This document shows, piece by piece, positions 53,926-62,374 of a stretch of 64,000 nt of DNA. Origin of the DNA: Bacteroidia bacterium (GTDB lineage: Bacteria; Bacteroidota; Bacteroidia; Bacteroidales; Azobacteroidaceae); NCBI GenBank assembly GCA_025999115.1, contig BNWW01000001.1:24603-88602 (forward strand), read 5' to 3'. Numbering within the stretch: the first letter of the stretch is position 1; each line of letters opens with the position of its first letter. Position numbers and translations under genes: made by a program. A model generated the notes under the pieces. That model did not search any database. It was not told the origin of the DNA and saw nothing but the letters and a program-made list of their open reading frames with translations.

Positions 53926-54770
53926 TGGAATACCTTGCAAAACCCGATTGGCTCCGCATCCGTTTGGGAAATAATGCCGATTTTGCGCAGACCGGAAAAA
54001 TTGTCAAAAGCCAAGGCTTACACACCATTTGCGAAAGCGGCCGTTGTCCGAATCTGGGCGAATGTTGGAACAACCGCACAGCCACGTTCATGATTGCCGG
54101 CGAAATCTGCACGCGCCGTTGTAAATTTTGCAACACGCTTTCGGGAAAACCTTTGCCTTTGGATGAAGACGAGCCGCAAAAAATCGCCGAATCCATCCGG
54201 CAATTAAACTTAAAACATGCGGTCATTACTTCGGTCGATCGCGATGATTTACCGGACTTTGGCGTCGTTCATTGGGTTAATACCATTCTGAAAATCAAAG
54301 AATTAAATCCGGATACAACGATAGAGGTTCTCATTCCCGATTTTCGCGGTAAAACGAATTTATTGGATTTAATCATTCAAACTAAACCCGAAATCATCGC
54401 TCACAATATCGAAACCGTTCGCCGTTTAACGCCTTTGGTGCGAAGTGTCGCGCAATACGAAACCAGCTTGTCGGTTTTGAAACAAATTGCAATGGCCGGC
54501 ATCCGTTGCAAATCGGGTTTGATGTTGGGTTTGGGTGAAACGGAAGAAGAAATTCGCGAAACGCTGCACGATTTATGTGCTGCCGGTTGCCGTTTTTTGT
54601 CGATCGGGCAATATTTGCAACCTTCCAAAAAGAATATTCCGGTAGCGGCTTATATTCATCCTGATACTTTTGAAAAATATAAGACAGAAGCCTTGTCGAT
54701 TGGCTTTCGCTATGTGGAAAGTGGGCCGTTGGTGCGGTCGTCGTATCATTCTATGGATTGTTTGAAATAA
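53925..54770 (+). CDS. lipA: Lipoyl synthase
   Basis: Radical-SAM enzyme that inserts two sulfurs into octanoyl groups on lipoyl domains. 281 residues: the auxiliary cluster motif CESGRCPNLGECWN (CxxxxCxxxxxC), radical SAM motif CTRRCKFCNT, then VITSVDRDDLPDFG and HNIETVRRLTPLVR. I use ATG 53925, overlapping the peptidase stop, over the upstream TTG. The C-terminal RSSYHSMD is also typical. Confidence 0.96.
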   Translation: MEYLAKPDWLRIRLGNNADFAQTGKIVKSQGLHTICESGRCPNLGECWNNRTATFMIAGEICTRRCKFCNTLSGKPLPLDEDEPQKIAESIRQLNLKHAVITSVDRDDLPDFGVVHWVNTILKIKELNPDTTIEVLIPDFRGKTNLLDLIIQTKPEIIAHNIETVRRLTPLVRSVAQYETSLSVLKQIAMAGIRCKSGLMLGLGETEEEIRETLHDLCAAGCRFLSIGQYLQPSKKNIPVAAYIHPDTFEKYKTEALSIGFRYVESGPLVRSSYHSMDCLK

Positions 54771-54799
54771 GGAGTGTTGCACATTCGGAAAAAATAGTA

Positions 54800-54807
54800 T
54801 AAATTTG
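54800..54807 (+). promoter_or_regulatory. Promoter -7 element (TAAATTTG) of the decayed ATPase gene
   Basis: TAAATTTG precedes a set of short direct repeats and the ATG at 54892. Confidence 0.45.
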
Positions 54808-54860
54808 CGGAATGAAATTCTTACAAATTGCGGGATGAAATTCTTATAATTTACGGAATG
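54804..54860. repeat. Three imperfect direct repeats with internal dyads (operator-like)
   Basis: Units of about 24 bp around GCGGAATGAAATTCTTA, GCGGGATGAAATTCTTA and ACGGAATG follow each other. GAATGAAATTC is a short dyad (GAAT/ATTC). They begin at the -7 element and end 31 bp before the start codon, where a repressor could bind. Confidence 0.55.
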
Positions 54861-54891
54861 TATATTATAATTAGTTGTATATAAATAGGTT

Positions 54892-55562
54892 ATGTCATAC
54901 TTAAATCGCCTTGCAGATACCGAATTATTAGAGCGTTTAAGGTACGTGCGCTAATGGCATCTATTGCGCGAAATATTGCTACGGAGGCATCCATAGAAAC
55001 GCTAACCTCAGATGCCCGAAGGGATAGTACAACATTTGACCGAGATACTACCTCTTCTTACTTAGATGCCCTTGAAAGGATTATGATTTTGGAAGATCTT
55101 CCGGCTTTCAATGTCACCTTGCGTTCATCTGCGACCTTGCGCACCACTCCGAAGCGACATTTTGTGGATCCTTCTATTGCGATTGGGGCGATAGGCGAGG
55201 ATGTCGATTATTTGATGTCCGACTTGAAATATTTGGGTTTCCTTTTTGAATCCTTGGTAATACATGATTTGCGTGTGTATGCTGATGCGATAGATGCCAA
55301 AGTGTTCTTTTATCGTGATTCGACAGGGCAGGAAGTAGATGCGATTGTTCAGAAACGTAATGGAAACTGGGCTGCTTTTGAAGTGAAACTTGGTTATGGC
55401 GCTGTTGACGATGGAGCAAAATCACTTTTGAAGTTTGCTTCAAAAATTGACACGGAGAAAATGTCTGCTCCAATGTCATTGAATATAATTACCGGTTCCG
55501 GCATTGCGCACAGAAGAGCGGATGGAGTGAATATCGTGCCTTTAGGTACGCTTGGGATATAG
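54892..55562 (+). pseudogene. AAA/DUF4143 ATPase gene with an internal deletion
   Basis: ATG 54892 opens MSYLNRLADTELLERL, the N-terminus of this ATPase class, and stops after 20 codons. In the next frame the protein resumes well inside the C-terminal half (MASIARNIATEASIETLTS from 54954) and runs to the normal end: YLDALERIMILEDLPAF, SATLRTTPKRHFVDPSIAIG, GFLFESLVIHDLRVYA, FFYRDSTGQEVDAIV and AAFEVKLGYGAVDDG. The whole P-loop domain is missing. The join lies near 54940. Confidence 0.78.
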
Positions 55563-55776
55563 AAGATCCTGTTTTGTCGCAAATTTTCTACTCAAGATTG
55601 TCCCAAGCAGAACCGGCATCCGTTTCTTTTCGTAACAGAGCATATAAAACAATCACTCCAAATTGACACAATAACGCAAAATGTTATCAATGAGTTTGGT
55701 ACATTGTAATTATCTGTAAAACTGATATAAAGACAGCCGGCCATAATATTTTTTATGCCCTTGTGGGCGATTAATA
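55563..55776. other. Intergenic stretch without a supported gene
   Basis: A 69-codon minus-strand frame here (55592-55801) lacks family features, and I do not accept it. An AT-rich inverted repeat with a GCCC/GGGC core is found at its right end. Confidence 0.5.
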
Positions 55777-55780
55777 TTAT
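55743..55780. terminator. Stem-loop at the 3' end of the 55777 gene
   Basis: ATAATATT and AATATTAT form outer arms, and GCCC/GGGC an inner stem around TTGT. It overlaps the stop codon of the minus-strand gene. There is no proper T-run on the minus strand, so terminator status is weak. Confidence 0.3.
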
Positions 55781-56160
55781 TTGTCGGAATTTGATTCCCA
55801 TTCAGATTTGGAAATATTGTAATACATTTCCTCTCCTTCTACTTTAAACTTAATTTTGCTTGGAGGTTCAATCCCCGTATTGGGAACGCCAAAATTAATT
55901 GCATAAATTATGGTTTTGTCCGTACAGACCAATTCACCATCGGAATCAAAGCCCATACTTCCGCTAAGTTTACCATCGTTTGCTTGGTGATGTCTTGGGC
56001 GTGCATTACCGCCATGCAACTCATAAATAAAAATAAAATGCAACTGATTTTTTACATTTTCATAAACTCCAAAATACATCGCATGGAGTATCCAGATAAA
56101 GAGGTGTTCCATAGACAATAGTATGGCAAGCATACAGATTGTTCTTTTTAGTGTTTTCAT
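55777..56160 (-). CDS. Exported protein of unknown function
   Basis: The 127-residue frame begins with a membrane or signal segment (TICMLAILLSMEHLFIWILH), then a soluble part with LHGGNARPRHHQANDGKLSG, VCTDKTIIYAINFGVPNTG and KVEGEEMYYNISKSEW. No family recognised. It lies just downstream of a remnant of a surface protein and may itself be fragmentary. Confidence 0.45.
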   Translation of the reverse strand: MKTLKRTICMLAILLSMEHLFIWILHAMYFGVYENVKNQLHFIFIYELHGGNARPRHHQANDGKLSGSMGFDSDGELVCTDKTIIYAINFGVPNTGIEPPSKIKFKVEGEEMYYNISKSEWESNSDK

Positions 56161-56172
56161 TTTTTTAGATTT

Positions 56173-56424
56173 TTAATTCTTTATCAACTTAATCGTTTTT
56201 TCGCCACCTATCCTCACAATATACACGCCTGCAGGCAAATGACTTAAAATCCCTGCAACAAGAGAAAATGAGTTAGAAGCATACCCCCTAACTGTTCCTG
56301 TATTATAACAGTTGCTAATTATACCATAAGTTTGTCCACAAATTCCACCAGCATAACATTTAGACAAAGTAGAACTACCCTTAGAATCAATTCCGCTATT
56401 TACGACTGAAGCCAATGTTTCCAT
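56173..56424 (-). pseudogene. Remnant of a type IX-secreted GLUG-repeat surface protein
   Basis: The 83-residue frame contains one GLUG-type repeat (GGICGQTYGIISNCYNTGTV) and then directly a type IX secretion sorting tail (LPAGVYIVRIGGEKTIKLIK). Full proteins of this kind have many GLUG repeats, a signal peptide and a longer CTD, all missing here. It is the only sign of T9SS cargo in the window. The break between repeat and tail (after NSFSLVAGI) suggests an internal deletion. Confidence 0.6.
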
Positions 56425-56735
56425 GATTGCTTATTATCCTATTCTTTGGCTCTGGTAAACCATTCATCCTAATAAGCGCGAAACAATTCACGCCCAAAGA
56501 CGTGAACTCCCGCAGCCTTACTCTCAGATGAAATTTTACCAGATTTCTGAATAGGAGAGAATAAGAGCGTTAAGCCCAATTAACTATAAATTAATACTTT
56601 AACTTTCCATATTTTTAATAATTGCCACAAATTTACATGAAATATTTCAATTCTCATCAAAATACACAATTTTTACACTAATCCTAAACAATTCCCCCAC
56701 TTCCCCGTTATATAATATAAAACAATCTAAAAACA
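56425..56735. other. Intergenic stretch, AT-rich, no gene seen
   Basis: I find no reading frame of quality here. The region may hold the deleted front part of the GLUG-protein gene and the promoter of the 56736 gene, but no clear motif stands out. Confidence 0.5.
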
Positions 56736-57356
56736 GTGGTAATCAGATTCATTATTATATTATTTGCAGCTCTTATTGTGTGTATGGCAATTTTCGGAAG
56801 TTTTGTCCGTCGTTGTTTACACCGCGAAGTCTGGTTGCCCATTGTGAACTCTGCCGGAAAAGTATATGGCAAAATCGCTCAAAGCGTGAGCTTGCCGGAC
56901 AATCAATATATGCACCCGGTAATTCGTATTGCGTTGACTTATAAAGGAATGATTTATCTTTCTCTGCAAAATGTCCGTTACGTTTCCGAACCCGGAAAGA
57001 TGGATTATCCTTTGGAACACTTTTTACTGTTCAAGGAAAGTTTGGACGACGGCTTTCAAACGATGTTACAACAAATCGGAAAACGAACAGACCTGCGAGT
57101 GCGTTTCATTTGTCGCTATGTCCATTCCCATTACAATCGATTGATTTATCTCTACATCTGTAATATCTCGGATGAAAAACAATTGAAAGGTCTGAAATTA
57201 CAAGACGGTAAATGGTGGACGCAAAAACAGATTGAAGATAATCTGAACACCAATCTATTTTCGATCTGCTTTGAAAAAGAATATCCCGTTTTAAGTACAA
57301 CCGCCCTTTCTGCCGAACAGTTTATGCAGGAAGAACTTCAAGGCGCCGGGTCATAA
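56736..57356 (+). CDS. NUDIX-like protein with an N-terminal membrane helix
   Basis: The 206-residue protein starts at GTG 56736 with a membrane helix ([20 protein letters not shown]). The soluble part resembles a NUDIX fold: [59 protein letters not shown], and [14 protein letters not shown]. The NUDIX box is degenerate ([15 protein letters not shown] lacks the REx2EE set), so it may not hydrolyse nucleotides. It converges on yidD with 19 bp of overlap. Confidence 0.6.
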   Translation: MVIRFIIILFAALIVCMAIFGSFVRRCLHREVWLPIVNSAGKVYGKIAQSVSLPDNQYMHPVIRIALTYKGMIYLSLQNVRYVSEPGKMDYPLEHFLLFKESLDDGFQTMLQQIGKRTDLRVRFICRYVHSHYNRLIYLYICNISDEKQLKGLKLQDGKWWTQKQIEDNLNTNLFSICFEKEYPVLSTTALSAEQFMQEELQGAGS

Positions 57357-57562
57357 CCCGAACCTCCCCACGGATGACATCGCAAAATCCGCTTCATCGC
57401 CAACCATCCGCCTTTCAACACCCCGTGTTTTTGAATGGCTTGCATCGCGTATTCCGAACAAGTTGGCGTATAGCGGCACGAAGGAGGAATCAACGGCGAA
57501 ATGCAAAGTTTGTAAAACCGGATCGGCAATAACGCAATGAAAAGAATAATTTTATGAATCAT
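57338..57562 (-). CDS. yidD: Membrane protein insertion efficiency factor YidD
   Basis: Small protein (74 residues) that aids YidC-dependent membrane insertion. Hallmark [19 protein letters not shown] with three conserved Cys and [12 protein letters not shown] at the end. Its start overlaps the rnpA stop by 11 bp. The rnpA-yidD order is conserved in bacteria. Confidence 0.95.
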   Translation of the reverse strand: MIHKIILFIALLPIRFYKLCISPLIPPSCRYTPTCSEYAMQAIQKHGVLKGGWLAMKRILRCHPWGGSGYDPAP

Positions 57563-57938
57563 GACATTTGGCCGTTATAGTTCGAAGCGCTTTTAGAACT
57601 GCCGCTTCTATTTCCGTGTAAGAAGCAATCCCGTTTCCAACATAAATAAAAGCCATCAAAATGCCTTCCGTTGAAATGGAGTCAATGAAATCATGCTTGT
57701 TTAACCGGTACGATTCGCGCACCAAACGTTTGATGCGATTCCGATGCACCGCCCGCTTCAAGCGTTTTTTCGGAACACTGATTAAAATTGCACTCCGGGC
57801 GCCCGAAAAGGGTTGTTTTTGCAAATAAATGACCCGCAAAGGATAAGCGATAAACGAAGAGCCTTCGTTGAACAAGAGATCGATTTCGCGCTGTGCGGAA
57901 ATTCGTTCCAACTTTTTAAAAGTGTTTCCCGAATGCAA
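57552..57938 (-). CDS. rnpA: Ribonuclease P protein component
   Basis: Protein subunit of RNase P, which trims the 5' end of tRNA precursors. 128 residues: [19 protein letters not shown] near the start, [20 protein letters not shown] and the RNA-binding [16 protein letters not shown]. It lies in the yidD-rnpA-hemD-DUF4271 cluster typical of Bacteroidota, 7 bp from hemD. Confidence 0.95.
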   Translation of the reverse strand: MHSGNTFKKLERISAQREIDLLFNEGSSFIAYPLRVIYLQKQPFSGARSAILISVPKKRLKRAVHRNRIKRLVRESYRLNKHDFIDSISTEGILMAFIYVGNGIASYTEIEAAVLKALRTITAKCHDS

Positions 57939-57945
57939 GGGACAA

Positions 57946-58707
57946 TTATTTCTTTGCAGATTTGAGTAATTTCAAGTATTTTTCCAGAGCGGATACCATC
58001 GAGGGCGCTTCGGGACTCGGCGCTTCAATATCTAATCGCAAACCGGCATCGCGAACGGCTTGGGCAGTCGCGGGACCAAATGCGCCGATGGCAATCGTGT
58101 TTTGCTGAAACTCCGGGAAATTTTTTGTCAGAGAAGCAATCCCGGCCGGAGAGAAAAACAACAATACGTCGTAATCAAACGCTTCATCAGGCTCAAAATC
58201 GTTGCTGATCGTGCGATACATCGTTACGGTTTGATAATTGATTTTTTGCTCGTCCAACAACCGGAACAAATTATCTTTGTGTACATCCGACACCGGAATC
58301 AAATATTTTTCCTTGTTATGTTTCCTGACGGGCGTAACCAAATCTTCCACTTTTCCCGAAGCGGGATAAAAGATTTTCCGTTTCCGGTAAATGATGTATT
58401 TCTGCAAATACACGGCGATTGATTCCGATACACAAAAATATTTCATATCGTCGGGCATTGTAACCCGCATTTCTTCGCAAATCTTGAAAAAGTGATCAAT
58501 CGCTGTTTTAGCCGTGAAAATAACAGCTGTGTAATCTAAAATATTGATGCGTTGCGCCCGAAATTCTTTCGCAGATACTTGTTCGACCTTAATAAAAGGC
58601 CGGAACACAATTTGAACTCCATATTTTTCCGCTATATCGAAATAGGGAGATTTCTCGCTGGTAGGCTGGGGTTGAGAAACCAAGATTTTTTTTATACCCA
58701 AACTCAT
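57946..58707 (-). CDS. hemD: Uroporphyrinogen-III synthase-like protein
   Basis: Would cyclise hydroxymethylbilane to uroporphyrinogen III for haem and related tetrapyrroles. The 253 residues have the HemD-type two-domain fold: ILVSQPQPTSEKSPYFDIAE, AVIFTAKTAIDHFFKI, MKYFCVSESIAVYLQKY, VLLFFSPAGIASLTKNFPEF, and IAIGAFGPATAQAVRDAGL. HemD is poorly conserved, so the call rests mainly on these motifs and the conserved neighbourhood. Confidence 0.87.
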   Translation of the reverse strand: MSLGIKKILVSQPQPTSEKSPYFDIAEKYGVQIVFRPFIKVEQVSAKEFRAQRINILDYTAVIFTAKTAIDHFFKICEEMRVTMPDDMKYFCVSESIAVYLQKYIIYRKRKIFYPASGKVEDLVTPVRKHNKEKYLIPVSDVHKDNLFRLLDEQKINYQTVTMYRTISNDFEPDEAFDYDVLLFFSPAGIASLTKNFPEFQQNTIAIGAFGPATAQAVRDAGLRLDIEAPSPEAPSMVSALEKYLKLLKSAKK

Positions 58708-58721
58708 ATTTTATCTTCAAG

Positions 58722-59405
58722 CTAATAAAAAAAGTAAGTTAATGCCCGGTACAACCAATAGAGAGGCATTAATTCTTGGGCGCAAAGGTACAAAATAAAA
58801 TGAAGCAAAGCGCGATTCTGTTGAAAAAAAATCGTATAAATCTTCCATGCAGTCAGAATTTCAACGAAAATAAGGTAAATTACGCCGAACCAAAAACAAA
58901 GAGGATAGCTCCCGGGAAGGAAAAACAGACACACCGCCGGAGGAAATAAAATAAGGCCGCTTAACGCTGTAATCGACAAAAAATGATGATTCCATTGCCG
59001 GATATTTTCGTTTTCAAAAAATACAAAACCGATCAGATTGGTTACCAAATATTTATAAATAATCCAAATTGAAACACCCAGAAAGCTGATTCCACAGGTC
59101 TGAAACCATTGTTCACCCGTTATCCAAGTGATGAGGGAATTGTGGATATAAATGCCTGAAATCAAAAAAGCGCCGCAAATAAACGCTTGCAAACACAGAA
59201 AATATTTACCGATTAATTCGTTTTTGACCGTTTCGGAAAACAGGTTTTGCCGCTCATTGCTATGAAAAAGGTCGTAAAACATCGAAACAACTAATTTCCG
59301 CCCGTTTCCTATCAACTGCGCGCTGAAAAAAAAACAGGACAAAAAAATTAAAAAGCCGTAATTCAATAACTGAGGCCACTCCGATAATTCTACTTCCGGT
59401 TTCAT
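58722..59405 (-). CDS. DUF4271 membrane protein
   Basis: The 227-residue inner-membrane protein has about six helices (YGFLIFLSCFFFSAQL, FICGAFLISGIYIHN, ISFLGVSIWIIYKYLVTNLI, ALSGLILFPPAVCLFF, GVIYLIFVEILTAWKIYTI). It matches DUF4271, always found with hemD and rnpA in Bacteroidota. The function is unknown. It starts the minus-strand four-gene cluster. Confidence 0.85.
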   Translation of the reverse strand: MKPEVELSEWPQLLNYGFLIFLSCFFFSAQLIGNGRKLVVSMFYDLFHSNERQNLFSETVKNELIGKYFLCLQAFICGAFLISGIYIHNSLITWITGEQWFQTCGISFLGVSIWIIYKYLVTNLIGFVFFENENIRQWNHHFLSITALSGLILFPPAVCLFFLPGSYPLCFWFGVIYLIFVEILTAWKIYTIFFQQNRALLHFILYLCAQELMPLYWLYRALTYFFY

Positions 59406-59440
59406 TTTGCAAAATTAATAATTAATTTGTGTTATCTTTG
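59406..59440 (+). promoter_or_regulatory. ahcY promoter
   Basis: TTTG at 59406-59409 and TATCTTTG at 59433-59440 are 23 bp apart, a little wider than consensus. The ahcY ATG lies 26 bp downstream. Confidence 0.6.
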
Positions 59441-59466
59441 CATCCTCAAACAAAAACTGTTTAAAA

Positions 59467-60873
59467 ATGTCAGAAAATTTAACTTACAAAGTGGCCGATA
59501 TTACTTTGGCCGCATTCGGCCGGAAAGAAATCGAAATCGCCGAACACGAAATGCCCGGTTTAATGGCTTTACGCGCCAAATACGGGAAAGACAAACCGCT
59601 AAAAGGCGCCCGCATCATGGGTTCGCTGCACATGACCATCCAAACGGCTGTTTTAATCGAAACCTTAGTGGAATTGGGCGCCGATGTCCGTTGGGCAAGT
59701 TGCAATATCTTCTCTACGCAAGACCACGCAGCAGCAGCAATCGCCGCCGCCGGAATCCCTGTTTTTGCTTGGAAAGGCGAATCGCTCGAAGAATATTGGT
59801 GGTGTACCGAAATGGCTTTGCGTTTCCCCGGCGGTAAAGGTCCGAATTTAATTGTCGATGACGGCGGCGATGCTACGTTATTAATCCATTGGGGTTTTAA
59901 AGCCGAAAACGACGCATCAACCATCGACCGTAAAGGCGGAAATCATGAAGAACAAGTGATTCTCGATACGTTAAATCATATTTTAAAAGAAGATATTCAA
60001 CGCTGGCATCGCACGGTGGCCGAATTGAAAGGCGTTTCGGAAGAAACCACTACCGGCGTACACCGTTTGTATCAGATGTTGGAACGCGGAGAATTGTTAT
60101 TCCCCGCCATCAATGTAAACGATTCGGTTACAAAATCGAAATTCGACAATCTTTACGGTTGCCGCGAATCGTTGGCCGACGGTATCAAACGCGCTACCGA
60201 TGTGATGATTGCCGGAAAAGTCGTGGTCGTGTTGGGTTACGGCGATGTGGGCAAAGGTTGCGCCCGTTCGATGCGTGCTTACGGAGCGCGTGTGATTGTT
60301 ACCGAAATCGACCCGATTTGCGCTTTGCAAGCTGCGATGGAAGGTTTTGAGGTTTCTACGATGGAAAAAGCCGTGAAAGAAGGCAATATTTTTGTTACCA
60401 CCACCGGCAATTGCGACGTCATTACCATCGACCATTTGAAAGCGATGCGCGACCAGGCGATTGTTTGTAACATCGGCCATTTCGATAACGAAATTCAAGT
60501 CGATCAATTGGTTAATTATCCCGGAATCAAACATACGAATATCAAACCGCAAGTCGATAAATATACGTTCCCTACCGGAAATTCAATTTTCTTATTGGCC
60601 GAAGGCCGTTTAGTCAATCTGGGTTGCGCCACCGGACATCCGTCGTTTGTGATGAGTAATTCGTTTACCAATCAAACATTGGCGCAATTGGATTTGTGGA
60701 AAAACAATTATGACATCAACGTTTATCGCTTGTCGAAACAATTGGATGAAGAAGTCGCCCGTTTACACCTCGCCAATATAGGCGTGGAATTGACGACTTT
60801 AACGGCCAAACAAGCTGCTTATATCGGCGTAAATGTTGAAGGTCCTTATAAATCGGAGCATTACAGATATTAA
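59467..60873 (+). CDS. ahcY: Adenosylhomocysteinase
   Basis: Hydrolyses S-adenosylhomocysteine to adenosine and homocysteine in the methyl cycle. 468 residues: [53 protein letters not shown]-binding [18 protein letters not shown], and the C-terminal SEHYRY needed for cofactor binding. It has its own promoter. Adenosylhomocysteinase replaces the Pfs/LuxS route in this organism, or at least complements it. Confidence 0.97.
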   Translation: MSENLTYKVADITLAAFGRKEIEIAEHEMPGLMALRAKYGKDKPLKGARIMGSLHMTIQTAVLIETLVELGADVRWASCNIFSTQDHAAAAIAAAGIPVFAWKGESLEEYWWCTEMALRFPGGKGPNLIVDDGGDATLLIHWGFKAENDASTIDRKGGNHEEQVILDTLNHILKEDIQRWHRTVAELKGVSEETTTGVHRLYQMLERGELLFPAINVNDSVTKSKFDNLYGCRESLADGIKRATDVMIAGKVVVVLGYGDVGKGCARSMRAYGARVIVTEIDPICALQAAMEGFEVSTMEKAVKEGNIFVTTTGNCDVITIDHLKAMRDQAIVCNIGHFDNEIQVDQLVNYPGIKHTNIKPQVDKYTFPTGNSIFLLAEGRLVNLGCATGHPSFVMSNSFTNQTLAQLDLWKNNYDINVYRLSKQLDEEVARLHLANIGVELTTLTAKQAAYIGVNVEGPYKSEHYRY

Positions 60874-60886
60874 TGAGGGGGGGAGG

Positions 60887-61033
60887 TTATTGCCGGTTGT
60901 AATGTTTGCTCGCCCAGCGAATCATGTTTTTTGCTTCTTCCATGCCGCTTTGCACTACTTTATAGCTTGAGTTGCCGTCATAGCCCAAATATAAATGCAA
61001 AATTTCGTAGGTTGTATGCAGCGGTTTGGCCAT
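60887..61033 (-). CDS. Possible 48-residue ORF, unknown
   Basis: The frame MAKPLHTTYEILHLYLGYDG, with EEAKNMIRWASKHYNRQ at the end, looks protein-like. The frame stays open upstream in sequence (FDITFKPFILPYEKNAIAKK) to a TGA near 61105, so it could be the 3' piece of a decayed gene. No family recognised. Confidence 0.35.
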   Translation of the reverse strand: MAKPLHTTYEILHLYLGYDGNSSYKVVQSGMEEAKNMIRWASKHYNRQ

Positions 61034-61151
61034 TTTGTTGTCTTTTTTAGCAATAGCGTTTTTTTCATACGGTAAAATAAACGGTTTGAAAGTAATATCG
61101 AATCATTGTACCAAAATATAAATTTTCGTAAAATTTTTCAGATAAATTATC

Positions 61152-61159
61152 TACCTTTG
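61152..61159 (+). promoter_or_regulatory. Promoter -7 element (TACCTTTG) of the flavodiiron gene
   Basis: Exact TAnnTTTG match 19 bp before the ATG. Confidence 0.55.
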
Positions 61160-61178
61160 CAATCATTATAAAAAAATT

Positions 61179-62369
61179 ATGTATCAATCTATTAATATTA
61201 CGGAAAAAGTGTTTTACGTCGGTGTGAACGACCGGCATAAAACCTTGTTTGAAAATCACATTCCGATTCCGCACGGCGTTTCTTATAATTCGTATCTAAT
61301 TGCAGATGAAAAAGTTGCATTGCTGGATACGGTCGATATTGGAATGGCCGATATTTTCCTTAAAAAAGTGGAATCGGCTTTGAACGGTCGAAAAATCGAC
61401 TATCTGATTATCAATCACATGGAGCCTGATCATTCCGGCTCCATTCGCTTGATTCGCGAACGTTATCCCGAAATTCAAATCGTAGGCAATGCACAGACGT
61501 TGAAAATATTGCAAGGCTATTTCGGAATTACCGACCAAATCATCGAAATAAAAGACCGGGATGAATTGGATTTGGGCGGCCGGAAATTGCGTTTCTACCT
61601 TACACCGATGGTGCATTGGCCTGAAACAATGATGACTTACGATACGACCGGTAAAATTCTGTTTTCGGGCGATGCTTTCGGTTCGTTCGGTACGCTGAAC
61701 GGTGGCGTTATCGATGATACGATTCATACGGATCTGTTTTGGGAAGAAATGCGACGCTATTATGCTTCGATTGTCGGAAAATACGGCAGTCCGGTGCGAA
61801 AAGCCTTGACAATATTAAAAGAAGTCGAATTGAATTATATCTGTTCAACTCATGGTGTGGTTTGGCATCAATTTATCGAAAAAGTCTTGGATTTGCACGA
61901 CCGTTGGAGCCAATTTAAAAGCGAGCGGGGAGTAGTGATTGCTTACGGTACGATGTATGGTAATTCCGAACAAATGGCGGAAGCGATTGCGCAAGGCGTG
62001 GTGCCCGGCGGCACTTCCGATGTAAAAATTTACGACACGGCGCATACTGATGTTTCCTATATTTTAAGCGATATTTTTAAATACAACACTATCGTTATCG
62101 GGAGTTCTACTTATATGAATGAATTGCTGCCTGGTGTCGAATCGTTGTTGCGCGAAATCGAAATCCGTTCGATTAAAAACCGGGTTTGTGCGGTTTTCGG
62201 CACTTGTACTTGGGCGGGCGTTTCCGTCAAACGGATTCTGCCGTTTGTTGAAAAATTTGGTTGGGAAATTGTAGGTTCAGTGGAGGAAAAACAAGCATTG
62301 AAAGCCGAAAAATACGCCGAATGTTATGACTTAGGTTTACAAATTGCCGCAAAAATGAATCAACAATAA
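61179..62369 (+). CDS. fprA: Flavodiiron protein (FprA family)
   Basis: Reduces oxygen (or nitric oxide) to protect anaerobes. The 396 residues have an N-terminal metallo-beta-lactamase-like diiron domain with ligands in INHMEPDHSGS (HxExDH), VHWPETMMTY, LFSGDAFGSFG and CSTHGVVWHQ. A C-terminal flavodoxin domain follows (VIAYGTMYGNSEQMAEAIAQ, VIGSSTYMNELLP, FGTCTWAG). No rubredoxin domain is attached. It fits an anaerobic lifestyle. Confidence 0.95.
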   Translation: MYQSINITEKVFYVGVNDRHKTLFENHIPIPHGVSYNSYLIADEKVALLDTVDIGMADIFLKKVESALNGRKIDYLIINHMEPDHSGSIRLIRERYPEIQIVGNAQTLKILQGYFGITDQIIEIKDRDELDLGGRKLRFYLTPMVHWPETMMTYDTTGKILFSGDAFGSFGTLNGGVIDDTIHTDLFWEEMRRYYASIVGKYGSPVRKALTILKEVELNYICSTHGVVWHQFIEKVLDLHDRWSQFKSERGVVIAYGTMYGNSEQMAEAIAQGVVPGGTSDVKIYDTAHTDVSYILSDIFKYNTIVIGSSTYMNELLPGVESLLREIEIRSIKNRVCAVFGTCTWAGVSVKRILPFVEKFGWEIVGSVEEKQALKAEKYAECYDLGLQIAAKMNQQ

Positions 62370-62374
62370 AAAGA

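Noticed and set aside
55592..55801. Minus-strand frame of 69 codons
   Set aside because: Composition is Cys/Ile-rich without family features; it overlaps the end of a better-supported gene and lacks a promoter.
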